40,301 nucleotides of DNA. It comes from Candidatus Uhrbacteria bacterium. Lineage in GTDB: Bacteria > Patescibacteriota > Patescibacteriia > JACQRZ01. The notes under the pieces were generated by a model, which saw nothing but the letters and a program-made list of their open reading frames with translations, made no database searches and had not been told where the DNA came from. This document shows, piece after piece, positions 34,666-40,301 of this stretch (position 1 is the stretch's first letter; every line of letters begins with the position of its first letter). Location of the stretch: assembly GCA_016206145.1 (NCBI GenBank), contig JACQSA010000020.1, positions 1-40,301 on the forward strand, in the 5' to 3' direction. The position numbers were made by a program, and so were the translations under genes.

Positions 34666-34741
34666 TGGTGGACCGTACCGGGATCGAACCGGTCGCCTTC
34701 GCCATGCCATGGCGACGCTCTACCAAATGAGCTAACGGCCC
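34666..34741 (-). tRNA. tRNA-Ala (anticodon GGC)
   Basis: Acceptor GGGCCGT/ACGGTCC, D arm GCTC/GAGC, anticodon arm TCGCC-ATGGCAT-GGCGA giving GGC, T arm ACCGG-TTCGATC-CCGGT, discriminator A and encoded CCA. Lies 28 nt before glpX on the same strand. Confidence 0.95.
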
Positions 34742-34771
34742 AGAATCTATAAAAAATCATCGAACTCACTC

Positions 34772-34802
34772 CTTATATTGTCTCAATGAGTAATTTTGTC
34801 AA
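34772..34802 (-). promoter_or_regulatory. Candidate promoter of tRNA-Ala/glpX/fbaB
   Basis: Minus strand TTGACA with TATAAG 19 nt downstream; a shifted hexamer ATATAA gives an 18-nt spacer. Expected start about 24 nt upstream of the tRNA 5' end. Confidence 0.5.
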
Positions 34803-34865
34803 TTGCTCCAATTCATGTACAAAACAATTCATCTCTATATTGCCTTGAAGGTGAAGTGTTTTTTT

Positions 34866-35138
34866 CTAAAGGTATTTATAGATGTCGTGTGTGCCAATAG
34901 AAATGAAAAGAATGTCACCATTCTTCTGACGTTCAAATATAATCCGATAATTCCCTGATATTGAGAGTGAATATATGCCTTCCAATTTGCCACGCAGAGC
35001 ATGGAGACGCAAAGATGGATGAAGGGGATTATTCCGAAAAATTCTCTCCTTTACAATAGCAAGTCTGATAATTTCAGTTGGCAACGTTTTTAATTCTTTT
35101 ATAAATTTCGACGAATAGAAAATCGTCGTAACAATCAT
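34866..35138 (-). CDS. RelE/ParE-family toxin
   Basis: 90 residues from the ATG at 35138 (MIVTTIFYSSKFIKELKTLP); the track's longer start is rejected because it runs into the antitoxin gene. RelE-superfamily marks are the N-terminal strand/helix, LRLHALRGKLEGIYSLSISGNYRII (quoted in part) and the closing FISIGTHDIYKYL, where the terminal G-x-H-x2-Y is typical of YafQ/YoeB-like mRNA interferases. It would cut mRNA on the ribosome, neutralised by the antitoxin encoded 4 nt upstream. A ParE-type gyrase toxin is the alternative. Confidence 0.85.
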   Translation of the reverse strand: MIVTTIFYSSKFIKELKTLPTEIIRLAIVKERIFRNNPLHPSLRLHALRGKLEGIYSLSISGNYRIIFERQKNGDILFISIGTHDIYKYL

Positions 35139-35142
35139 ATCT

Positions 35143-35370
35143 TTATAGAAGATCGGCGAGTGATCGTGCTTTAATCGCTTTGCCTGCCCTATATTCCTTC
35201 CGAGACTCACGCACTGTTTTGATAAGCTCTTTTTCAGAAATAGTATCTTGGTCCGCACGAAGTAAATACTTCACATAAGCACTCATGGAATCAAACCCTT
35301 GTTGCTTTGTTTTTGTTTTAATAAATTGTGCCTCTTGGGGTGAAAGCGAAAGTGTTACAACCTGTCGCAT
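35143..35370 (-). CDS. Ribbon-helix-helix antitoxin
   Basis: 75 residues. The N-terminal RHH (QVVTLSLSPQEAQFIKTKTK then SMSAYVKYLLRADQ) binds DNA as a dimer, and the charged C-terminus (ELIKTVRESRKEYRAGKAIK) would wrap the RelE-like toxin encoded 4 nt downstream. The arrangement antitoxin first, toxin second is classic for type II modules, with autoregulation expected at its own promoter. Sits between tRNA-Ala and tRNA-Val with a decayed def fragment. Confidence 0.85.
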   Translation of the reverse strand: MRQVVTLSLSPQEAQFIKTKTKQQGFDSMSAYVKYLLRADQDTISEKELIKTVRESRKEYRAGKAIKARSLADLL

Positions 35371-35397
35371 AGGCGTATGAACAATGATTATAGAGAT

Positions 35398-35427
35398 AAT
35401 GTATTACAGATGTATTCCAGTTGTCAA
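35398..35427 (-). promoter_or_regulatory. Candidate promoter of the toxin-antitoxin pair
   Basis: Minus strand TTGACA, 18-nt spacer, TACATT. A stronger TATAAT (35387-35392) nearer the gene lacks a matching -35, so the exact start is unsure. Confidence 0.4.
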
Positions 35428-35452
35428 ACGAAACAAAACATCTATTACCGTC

Positions 35453-35698
35453 TTACATGTCATTTCTTTTTCTGCCAATATTTTTCCCATTCACTAAATT
35501 CCGTGAGGGTTTCAAGTTTTTTACCCTATCTGTTAGGAACTTACCGTTGAGATAATCTACTTCATGCTGAAAAACTCTGGCGTGAAAACCTGATAGTTTG
35601 AATTGTATAGTCTTACCATAACGGTCTAAGCCAGTTACTGTGCAGGAATTTGCTCGTGGCACAAGAGCTCTGATGTTTGCTGATAGATCACCTTCCCA
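35453..35698 (-). pseudogene. def: Decayed C-terminal fragment of peptide deformylase
   Basis: The frame, read upstream of the track's GTG start, gives WEGDLSANIRALVPRANS and GFHARVFQHEVDYLNGKFL, clearly the second half of peptide deformylase. The metal-ligand motif EGCLS has become EGDLS and HEIDH has become HEVDY, so two of three ligands are lost. The N-terminal half is absent because tRNA-Val begins 4 nt upstream. A non-catalytic expressed protein is possible but less likely. A working def gene is expected elsewhere. Confidence 0.75.
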
Positions 35699-35701
35699 TT
35701 T

Positions 35702-35778
35702 TGGTGGGCATTGCAGGATTCGAACCTGCGACCTTTCGGATGTAAACCGAACGCTCTAACCAACTGAGCTAAATGCCC
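35702..35778 (-). tRNA. tRNA-Val (anticodon TAC)
   Basis: Acceptor GGGCATT/AATGCCC, D arm GCTC/GAGC, anticodon arm TTCGG-TTTACAT-CCGAA giving TAC, T arm GCAGG-TTCGAAT-CCTGC, discriminator A and encoded CCA. Its first base follows the last base of the pyrF stop codon. Confidence 0.96.
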
Positions 35779-36612
35779 TTATGAAAGATACTGATTTATC
35801 TCGTCTCGCAGCTTCAATGTCTCGCGTCGCGCAGCATCGGAAAAATCTTTTTTCTTTGATGCAAAAATAATACCACGAGATGAGTTGATGATCATGCCTT
35901 GTCCCTTGCTATTTTTTCCCGCTTGTACTGTTTTTTGTACATCGCCACCTTGGGCTCCAATACCAGGAATCAGGATGGGTATATCGCCTACGATCGTTCG
36001 AACTTCTTCCAACTCTTTAGGATACGTTGCGCCCACGACAACCGCACAATTTCCATTGACATTCCATGTTTCTTTCACTTGCCGCGCTACCTTTATATAA
36101 AGAGGTTTTCCGTCTACAAGTAAATCCTGAAATTCGCCAGCGCCATTGTTTGATGTGCGGCACAGAATAATACAACCTTTATCTTTCTGGTCAAGGAATG
36201 GTTTTAGTGCTTCGCCGCCCAAATACGGATGAAGAGTAATGGCGTCGTAACCGAATACATCAAATGCTGCCTTCGCGTAGGCATCGTTTGTCGATCCGAT
36301 ATCTGCTCGTTTTGCATCCAAAATAAGCGGGATAGCAGAATACTTCTCGCGGACATATTGCGCTGTTTTGATGAGTGCGAAAATCCCTTCTGCGCCACAT
36401 GCTTCATAATACGCAATCTGTATTTTGTATGCACACACTGCATCTGCGGTCGCATCAATGAGAGCTGTATTAAATAAAAACAACGCCTCTTGGACACTAC
36501 CACTTTTCAAATGTTCGGGAATTTTCCCATAATCGCTATCAAGCCCTACGCACACAGCCGTGCTCTGTGCCCATCGATCTTGAAGAAGTGAAATGAAATT
36601 CCGCGTATTCAT
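35779..36612 (-). CDS. pyrF: Orotidine 5'-phosphate decarboxylase
   Basis: 277 residues, type 2 OMP decarboxylase, converting OMP to UMP. The catalytic Lys/Asp pair is in LILDAKRADIGSTNDAYAKAA (quoted in part); other marks are CVGLDSDYGKIPEHL, KIQIAYYEACGAEG, NNGAGEFQDL and ILIPGIGAQGGDV. The ORF track begins at 36651, but that stretch lies inside tRNA-Leu; the ATG at 36612 (MNTRNFISLLQDRW) fits the family and starts 9 nt after the tRNA. tRNA-Val abuts the stop, so tRNA-Leu, pyrF and tRNA-Val are likely one transcript cut by RNase P/Z. Confidence 0.94.
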   Translation of the reverse strand: MNTRNFISLLQDRWAQSTAVCVGLDSDYGKIPEHLKSGSVQEALFLFNTALIDATADAVCAYKIQIAYYEACGAEGIFALIKTAQYVREKYSAIPLILDAKRADIGSTNDAYAKAAFDVFGYDAITLHPYLGGEALKPFLDQKDKGCIILCRTSNNGAGEFQDLLVDGKPLYIKVARQVKETWNVNGNCAVVVGATYPKELEEVRTIVGDIPILIPGIGAQGGDVQKTVQAGKNSKGQGMIINSSRGIIFASKKKDFSDAARRETLKLRDEINQYLS

Positions 36613-36621
36613 ATCGAATTG

Positions 36622-36708
36622 TGGTGCCCAGGAGAGGACTCGAACCTCCACACCCTGGCGGGCAACAGCCCCTCAAGCTGCCGTGTATACCAGTTTCACC
36701 ACCTGGGC
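36622..36708 (-). tRNA. tRNA-Leu (anticodon GAG)
   Basis: Class II tRNA: acceptor GCCCAGG/CCTGGGC, anticodon arm GCAGC-TTGAGGG-GCTGT giving GAG, long variable arm TGCCCGCCAGGGTGT, T arm GGAGG-TTCGAGT-CCTCT, discriminator A and encoded CCA. Confidence 0.94.
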
Positions 36709-36713
36709 ATAGT

Positions 36714-36929
36714 TTACAAAACGGGTTGAAGAAACCCTTCCACCTGAACTGCAAAATCCTTCGTTTTTAAAAAAACGTTTTTTCGGGCAGACAAAATCTC
36801 AACTCCGGCAACATGATTGTCTGCATCGTAATCAATAGCAATATCATCAGTAAGACGCTTTGTCGTCACTGTTGTATCTCGAAACTCTACATAAAGCACA
36901 TCACTCGTTGGGTCATATTTAATTTTCAT
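36714..36929 (-). CDS. DUF2283 protein
   Basis: 71 residues. MKIKYDPTSDVLYVEFRDT, DDIAIDYDADNHVAGVEILSA is the DUF2283 pattern (beta-rich, with Y-D-x4-D-x-L-Y and the I-x2-D-x-D-x3-V-x-G-I-E core). Its partner gene encoding a DUF4258 protein lies 17 nt upstream; such pairs are common and are thought to be antitoxin-toxin-like, without firm proof. It ends 5 nt before tRNA-Leu, so read-through into the tRNA is likely. Confidence 0.85.
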   Translation of the reverse strand: MKIKYDPTSDVLYVEFRDTTVTTKRLTDDIAIDYDADNHVAGVEILSARKNVFLKTKDFAVQVEGFLQPVL

Positions 36930-36946
36930 ACCGTAACTTTTATTTA

Positions 36947-37201
36947 TTAAATATAAAAAACGTACACTGTGATAACGATGATTGACTCATTCTCCTCAAC
37001 AAATACTGGATTAACCTGCTTCGTACTGTAATATTTTTTATTCCACTCCCTCTCGAAAGAAAAATCACCGCATGCCTCGTATCTTCCACCACGAACACCA
37101 TGCCACGATTGCTCTCGAATAACATTATGGATATCCTCTTCTGTTGTTCCCCGCTTACGCGCCTGCTCTTTTACATGAGAACCCAAAATGATTACTTTCA
37201 T
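36947..37201 (-). CDS. DUF4258 protein (toxin-like)
   Basis: 84 residues. The core HVKEQARKRGTTEEDIHNVI matches the S-x-HA-x2-Q-x4-RGI-x2-ED-V of DUF4258, a RelE-like fold of unknown activity. The tail IIVITVYVFYI is the usual closing strand. Its start codon coincides with the predicted transcription start (see promoter), so the mRNA is probably leaderless. With DUF2283 it forms a two-gene unit between rplS and tRNA-Leu. Whether it is a toxin is inference. Confidence 0.8.
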   Translation of the reverse strand: MKVIILGSHVKEQARKRGTTEEDIHNVIREQSWHGVRGGRYEACGDFSFEREWNKKYYSTKQVNPVFVEENESIIVITVYVFYI

Positions 37202-37207
37202 TTCTTT

Positions 37208-37236
37208 ATCCTATAAAAAACTCTCACTTTCGTCAA
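37208..37236 (-). promoter_or_regulatory. Leaderless promoter of the DUF4258-DUF2283 pair
   Basis: Minus strand TTGACG, 17-nt spacer, TAGGAT; the -10 ends 6 nt before the ATG, placing +1 on the A of the start codon. Confidence 0.65.
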
Positions 37237-37257
37237 GAACAAAAGCGCATTCATATC

Positions 37258-37289
37258 AAAAAAACCCCCACATTACGCGAGAGGTTTTT
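37258..37289 (-). terminator. Intrinsic terminator of rplS, overlapping its stop codon
   Basis: Minus strand AAACCTC pairs with GGGGGTTT around a loop holding the rplS TAA, followed by a run of seven T. One G-U pair. It also reads as a weaker terminator on the other strand. Confidence 0.6.
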
Positions 37290-37611
37290 CTTTGAGTTTC
37301 TTTTTGAACTTCCTTGTATACGCAAGCTTTGCTCTGCGCACGATTGCTTGTTTCACTTTTTCAACTTTTGTAACAGACGGCAGATAAATCGGAAAAATCT
37401 TTTCAACCCCCACGCCCGAAGAAATTTTTCTCACCGTTACCGTTGCGCTTGGGCTTAAACCGCCTTTCCGTTGCAACACGAAACCTTCAAACACCTGAAT
37501 GCGTTCTTTCTCCTCGCCCTTTGGGTTCATCTCTCTAATTTTTTGATGTACTCGAATCGTCATTCCGGGAACAACGCCTTCAAATGCATCTTTGGTAGCT
37601 GATTGTGCCAT
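37273..37611 (-). CDS. rplS: 50S ribosomal protein L19
   Basis: 112-residue large-subunit protein at the 30S/50S interface. Family segments are [42 protein letters not shown] (quoted in part), [19 protein letters not shown] and [11 protein letters not shown]. The Lys-rich end is slightly longer than usual. It has its own promoter overlapping the end of rluD and a terminator folded around its stop codon, so it is monocistronic. Leader about 38 nt with no clear Shine-Dalgarno. Confidence 0.96.
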   Translation of the reverse strand: MAQSATKDAFEGVVPGMTIRVHQKIREMNPKGEEKERIQVFEGFVLQRKGGLSPSATVTVRKISSGVGVEKIFPIYLPSVTKVEKVKQAIVRRAKLAYTRKFKKKLKEKPLA

Positions 37612-37655
37612 ATCTAAAACCTTATTGAATGGTTATGCGTAGCAAAGTATGAAGA

Positions 37656-37685
37656 ATACTAATATAAAATACCCGTCCCTGTCAA
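37656..37685 (-). promoter_or_regulatory. Promoter of rplS
   Basis: Minus strand TTGACA, 18-nt spacer, TAGTAT; the -35 overlaps the rluD stop codon. Start about 37649. Confidence 0.65.
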
Positions 37686-38596
37686 TGGCTTAATGGCATC
37701 TTTTTGATCACCTCCAAAAAGCCTTTATCCGGCTCACATTCATACTCATGATACACGCCCAAATGATCGTGGAATCCCAAGAGAGTGGCGTGTAGCATCA
37801 ATCGGACTCCTTCAATTTTATTTTTTACGTTCTTGGCGATATAAATGAGGTCACCGACAATCGGATATCCAAACGCAAAAAAATGAACACGGATCTGATG
37901 AGTGCGCCCGGTGTGAGGCTCCACACGAATTAATGCATACCGCCCAAACTGCTTCTCCACCCAATACTGGGTCAATGATGAACGCCCTCCCTTTGCATGC
38001 GCGACAATCCGCGGCGAATGACGAGAACGGGAAAGCGCAAAAGATATTTCTCCGCTCAATTTTGCCGGAATGCCATATGTTAAAACAAGATACTGTTTCT
38101 TTACTCTCCTCAATTTAAATTGCCGCTTCAATGCATCAAACATAATTTGGGTTTTTGCCACCACCATCACGCCTGATGCGTCTTTATCCAGCCGATGCAC
38201 AATACCCGGCCGCACAGGATCGTCTCCAACCTTTGCAATCTGCGGCGTATGCGCGGTCAAAAAATCAACAAGTGTAGGCCCTTGGACATCACGTGCGCCG
38301 TGGACCACAAGTCCGGACGGTTTATCAAGCACAATATAATGCCCGTTTTCAAAAAGTATTTTCGGTGGCGGGACGGGAAAAACAGGATCTGGTTTTTTCT
38401 TTTCCTCTTCTTCGACGACCAATGTGTCGCCCTCTTTGACACGATGATTTTTTACTGCCGTTTTGCCGTTCACAAAGACGCGGTCACGGGCAAATAACGT
38501 ATTTTGAATCTGAGATCGAGAAAGATCTTTGATGTACGCGTTGAGTACGTGATCGAGCCGCATGCCTGTCTCTTCGTTTGAGACAATGATCTTCAT
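37682..38596 (-). CDS. rluD: RluD-family 23S rRNA pseudouridine synthase
   Basis: 304 residues: N-terminal S4 RNA-binding domain (about 12-70, RLDHVLNAYIKDLSRSQIQN) and RluA-type catalytic domain with the aspartate in RPGIVHRLDKDASGVMVVAK. YIVLDKPSGLVVHG and EPHTGRTHQIRVHFFAFG complete the signature. It would convert specific uridines of 23S rRNA to pseudouridine; RluD-type positions are likely but RluC is not excluded. Overlaps cca by ATGA, so co-translated with that tRNA enzyme. Confidence 0.93.
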   Translation of the reverse strand: MKIIVSNEETGMRLDHVLNAYIKDLSRSQIQNTLFARDRVFVNGKTAVKNHRVKEGDTLVVEEEEKKKPDPVFPVPPPKILFENGHYIVLDKPSGLVVHGARDVQGPTLVDFLTAHTPQIAKVGDDPVRPGIVHRLDKDASGVMVVAKTQIMFDALKRQFKLRRVKKQYLVLTYGIPAKLSGEISFALSRSRHSPRIVAHAKGGRSSLTQYWVEKQFGRYALIRVEPHTGRTHQIRVHFFAFGYPIVGDLIYIAKNVKNKIEGVRLMLHATLLGFHDHLGVYHEYECEPDKGFLEVIKKMPLSH

Positions 38597-40149
38597 AGCA
38601 CCCTTCTAAATCGTACACGCACAAATGCGCGCGCATCTTTTTTTGTACGGACGCGGCCGGCAAGCTGTTCTTCACGTACCGCCAAGAGGACCTCGCCAAT
38701 AAAAGGACTTTGGGGCACAGACAGAACTTCCATGATATCATGCCCGCGAAGAATTGGTTTTGGTAGCGCATTTCGTGATCCGCCACGTTGCATGCACAAC
38801 CGCAACCGCTTATAAAACGCATTGTACAAGCCGAGCGAAGAAGTGCCATCCGCTTTTACGGATGCACGAGCATCCAAAAACATAAGTTGCAAAAATGTCA
38901 TGCCAACAAGAGGATTCTTAAAAAAATATTTCTCAATGGTGTTATTTTTCAATCCCTCGGGGCTATTGAGAAGTAAGAGATGATGTTTGATAAGAAAATG
39001 GATAACATCAGGATCTACGCCAATCTCGGACACTGTGTAGAGCCTGAGTCTCTTCACGGTATCTCGCGCAATATCCGCGCCCACGCGGTCGTGCCCATCA
39101 AAACGCACACGATCCACTCCATCTTTTTCGGGTGTTTTGAGTGTGAATGGTTTACCTATGTCATGCAGTAGGAGAGTGATAATCAATGTCGGCGTGATCC
39201 CGCAAGGAACAGAGGGATAAAATTCCGCAAGCTTCTCGCACGCGCGAATAAATGATTTGCTTTGAAGCAGACGGATCGCCATACGAGTATGGGTCCACAC
39301 GTCCCCTTCGCTATGCCATTCTTTGGGCTGAGGGCATCCCTTCATTGCGATCATGTCCGGTATTAGCGTATCACACACATGAAACGCATCATACATATCA
39401 AAGGCGCGTAATGGATCTGCAATGAATGTACGCAAAATCTCACGAGCAATGACCTCATAGGGGACAACACGAGTGGCGATCGGCTGATCCACTTCGCGAT
39501 TCAGATTATGAACAGAAGAAGCAAGCACTCGTGCAGTGTGCTCTTCTATGGCAAATCCGAAACTCACGGCGAAACGAAGCGCGCGAAGCATGCGAGAATA
39601 GTCCTCTGAAAAACGTTCTTCGGGATTTCCGACAGTACGAATGATTTTTTTCTTCAAATCAGCAATGCCGCCAAACGGATCGATCACAATTCCGGTACGC
39701 ACATCGAGGGCCATGGCATTGATGGTGAAATCTCTGCGCGCAAGATCCTCTTCGATAGGAATGGCGGGGTCAGAATAAATATGAAAATCCCGATACTGTC
39801 CGGTACCCAAGATATGCGCTTCTTTGCGAGGGAGTGCAATGTCAAATGGTTCTAAAAATCCTTGCGCAAGCTCTTTGCGCGCATCTTTTGGGATGCATTT
39901 CAACACCCCAAACCGCCGGCCCACAAGATCAACCCGTCCGAGAGTTCCCAAAAACTTCTGGAGTTTTTTGACAGGGACATTGCAGATGACAAAATCATAA
40001 TCCTTGCATTCACGCGTTAAGACAATATCCCGCACTGCGCCGCCTACCAAAAAGATTCGAGCAAATGGAAATTCGAGCTCCAATCGCTTGATAAACCGAA
40101 ATGCGGGCTTGCGGCGCAATGATTTGATATATGAAGAAAAGGTCGTCAT
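38593..40149 (-). CDS. cca: CCA-adding tRNA nucleotidyltransferase with HD domain
   Basis: 518 residues from the ATG at 40149 (MTTFSSYIKSLRRKP); the track's 545-residue start (40230) reads through the promoter. Class II nucleotidyltransferase head: FLVGGAVRDIVL, DYDFVI catalytic Asp pair, RRDFTINAMAL and flexible EERFSEDYSRMLRALRFAV (quoted in part). The C-terminal half has an HD domain (LIITLLLHDIGKPFT, FDGHDRVGADIA). It repairs or adds tRNA CCA ends; all five complete tRNAs here encode CCA, so repair may dominate. Poly(A) polymerase is the alternative. Predicted leader only about 4 nt. Confidence 0.93.
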   Translation of the reverse strand: MTTFSSYIKSLRRKPAFRFIKRLELEFPFARIFLVGGAVRDIVLTRECKDYDFVICNVPVKKLQKFLGTLGRVDLVGRRFGVLKCIPKDARKELAQGFLEPFDIALPRKEAHILGTGQYRDFHIYSDPAIPIEEDLARRDFTINAMALDVRTGIVIDPFGGIADLKKKIIRTVGNPEERFSEDYSRMLRALRFAVSFGFAIEEHTARVLASSVHNLNREVDQPIATRVVPYEVIAREILRTFIADPLRAFDMYDAFHVCDTLIPDMIAMKGCPQPKEWHSEGDVWTHTRMAIRLLQSKSFIRACEKLAEFYPSVPCGITPTLIITLLLHDIGKPFTLKTPEKDGVDRVRFDGHDRVGADIARDTVKRLRLYTVSEIGVDPDVIHFLIKHHLLLLNSPEGLKNNTIEKYFFKNPLVGMTFLQLMFLDARASVKADGTSSLGLYNAFYKRLRLCMQRGGSRNALPKPILRGHDIMEVLSVPQSPFIGEVLLAVREEQLAGRVRTKKDARAFVRVRFRRVL

Positions 40150-40159
40150 AATAATGGAG

Positions 40160-40188
40160 AGTATATCAGCCCCGAAGGATTGACACAA
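40160..40188 (-). promoter_or_regulatory. Promoter of cca
   Basis: Minus strand TTGTGT, 17-nt spacer, TATACT with extended -10 (TGA). The -10 ends 10 nt before the ATG, leader about 4 nt. Its -35 overlaps the -35 of the divergent tRNA promoter. Confidence 0.7.
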
Positions 40189-40208
40189 CGGACATTTTCG
40201 CGTATAAT
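40180..40208 (+). promoter_or_regulatory. Perfect consensus promoter of tRNA-Val(GAC)
   Basis: TTGACA, exactly 17 nt, TATAAT. Start near 40215, 28 nt before the tRNA. Shares 3 bp with the cca -35 on the other strand. Confidence 0.85.
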
Positions 40209-40242
40209 AAAAGGAAAGAAAACTGCGCATTCTTGGTAGAAC

Positions 40243-40301
40243 GGGCGGTTAGCTCAGTTGGTTAGAGCGTTACATTGACATTGTAAAGGTCAGAGGTTCG
40301 A
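40243..40301 (+). tRNA. tRNA-Val (anticodon GAC), cut by the window end
   Basis: 5' acceptor GGGCGGT, D arm GCTC/GAGC, anticodon arm TTACA-TTGACAT-TGTAA giving GAC, and the start of the T arm (AGAGG-TTCGA). The 3' part is beyond the window. Confidence 0.88.

Noticed and set aside
35779-36651. Longer start for pyrF
   Set aside because: The added residues are translated from the tRNA-Leu gene; the ATG at 36612 fits OMP decarboxylases.
38593-40230. Longer start for cca
   Set aside because: The extension crosses the cca and tRNA promoters; the ATG at 40149 fits the nucleotidyltransferase N-terminus.
1-40301. CRISPR array, rRNA or replication origin
   Set aside because: No regularly spaced repeats, no rRNA-like conserved stretches, and no DnaA-box cluster or dnaA gene were seen.

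Overview
The window is gene-dense bacterial chromosome with about 45 genes, short spacers, many four-base ATGA stop/start overlaps and roughly 40-45% GC by eye. It carries housekeeping genes (valS, tyrS, argS, gyrA, rnc, nusB, rpmF, rplS, rluD, cca, prs, glmS, pyrF), six tRNAs, and several small proteins with no clear family. Shine-Dalgarno sequences are nearly absent. Several good sigma-70-type promoters place the start codon 0-4 nt from the predicted transcription start, which suggests leaderless mRNAs. With the HTH/LAGLIDADG-like protein, archaeal-like enzyme variants and a gluconeogenesis-type carbon core, this fits a Patescibacteria (Candidate Phyla Radiation, perhaps Parcubacteria-like) genome. 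That placement is inference; no rRNA is present to prove it.

Layout. Bases 1-8579 (+ strand): an HTH/LAGLIDADG-like protein, tRNA-Ile(TAT), an unknown protein, valS with a MazG-like pyrophosphohydrolase, a promoter-driven tRNA-like structured RNA, tyrS, then argS with two small membrane proteins. Bases 8580-13624 (- strand): rpmF-nusB-rnc, then a degenerate metallo-beta-lactamase-fold protein, a one-helix membrane protein and gyrA. Bases 13824-19996: ugd (+) converges on a - strand operon of a DUF2339 membrane protein, a class III aminotransferase, a phosphoribosyltransferase and prs. Bases 20166-22278 (+): a ribbon-helix-helix/sugar nucleotidyltransferase fusion, then pgk. A 164-bp imperfect palindrome separates pgk from the next block.

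Bases 22486-32054 (- strand) hold the most distinctive locus. A TrmB-type regulator with a consensus promoter is followed by glmS, a stand-alone GlmU-type left-handed beta-helix acetyltransferase, an ATP-citrate lyase split into three genes (AclB, a CoA-ligase half and a citryl-CoA lyase half), threonine dehydrogenase, 2-amino-3-ketobutyrate CoA ligase and YvcK. A 128-bp element with perfect 14-bp inverted ends separates the two halves of the split AclA, and its stem contains part of the lyase start codon. My reading is a sugar-sensing operon that couples amino-sugar synthesis to two acetyl-CoA sources, citrate and threonine.

Bases 32257-40301: a small unknown gene, class I FBP aldolase and GlpX FBPase (gluconeogenesis, matching pgk and YvcK), then tRNA-Ala, a RelE-like toxin/RHH antitoxin pair, a decayed peptide deformylase fragment, tRNA-Val(TAC), pyrF, tRNA-Leu, a DUF2283/DUF4258 pair, rplS, rluD, cca, and finally the start of tRNA-Val(GAC) behind a perfect TTGACA-17-TATAAT promoter that overlaps the divergent cca promoter. 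No rRNA, CRISPR array, insertion sequence with transposase, or replication origin was seen. No stretch over 300 bases lacks a gene.
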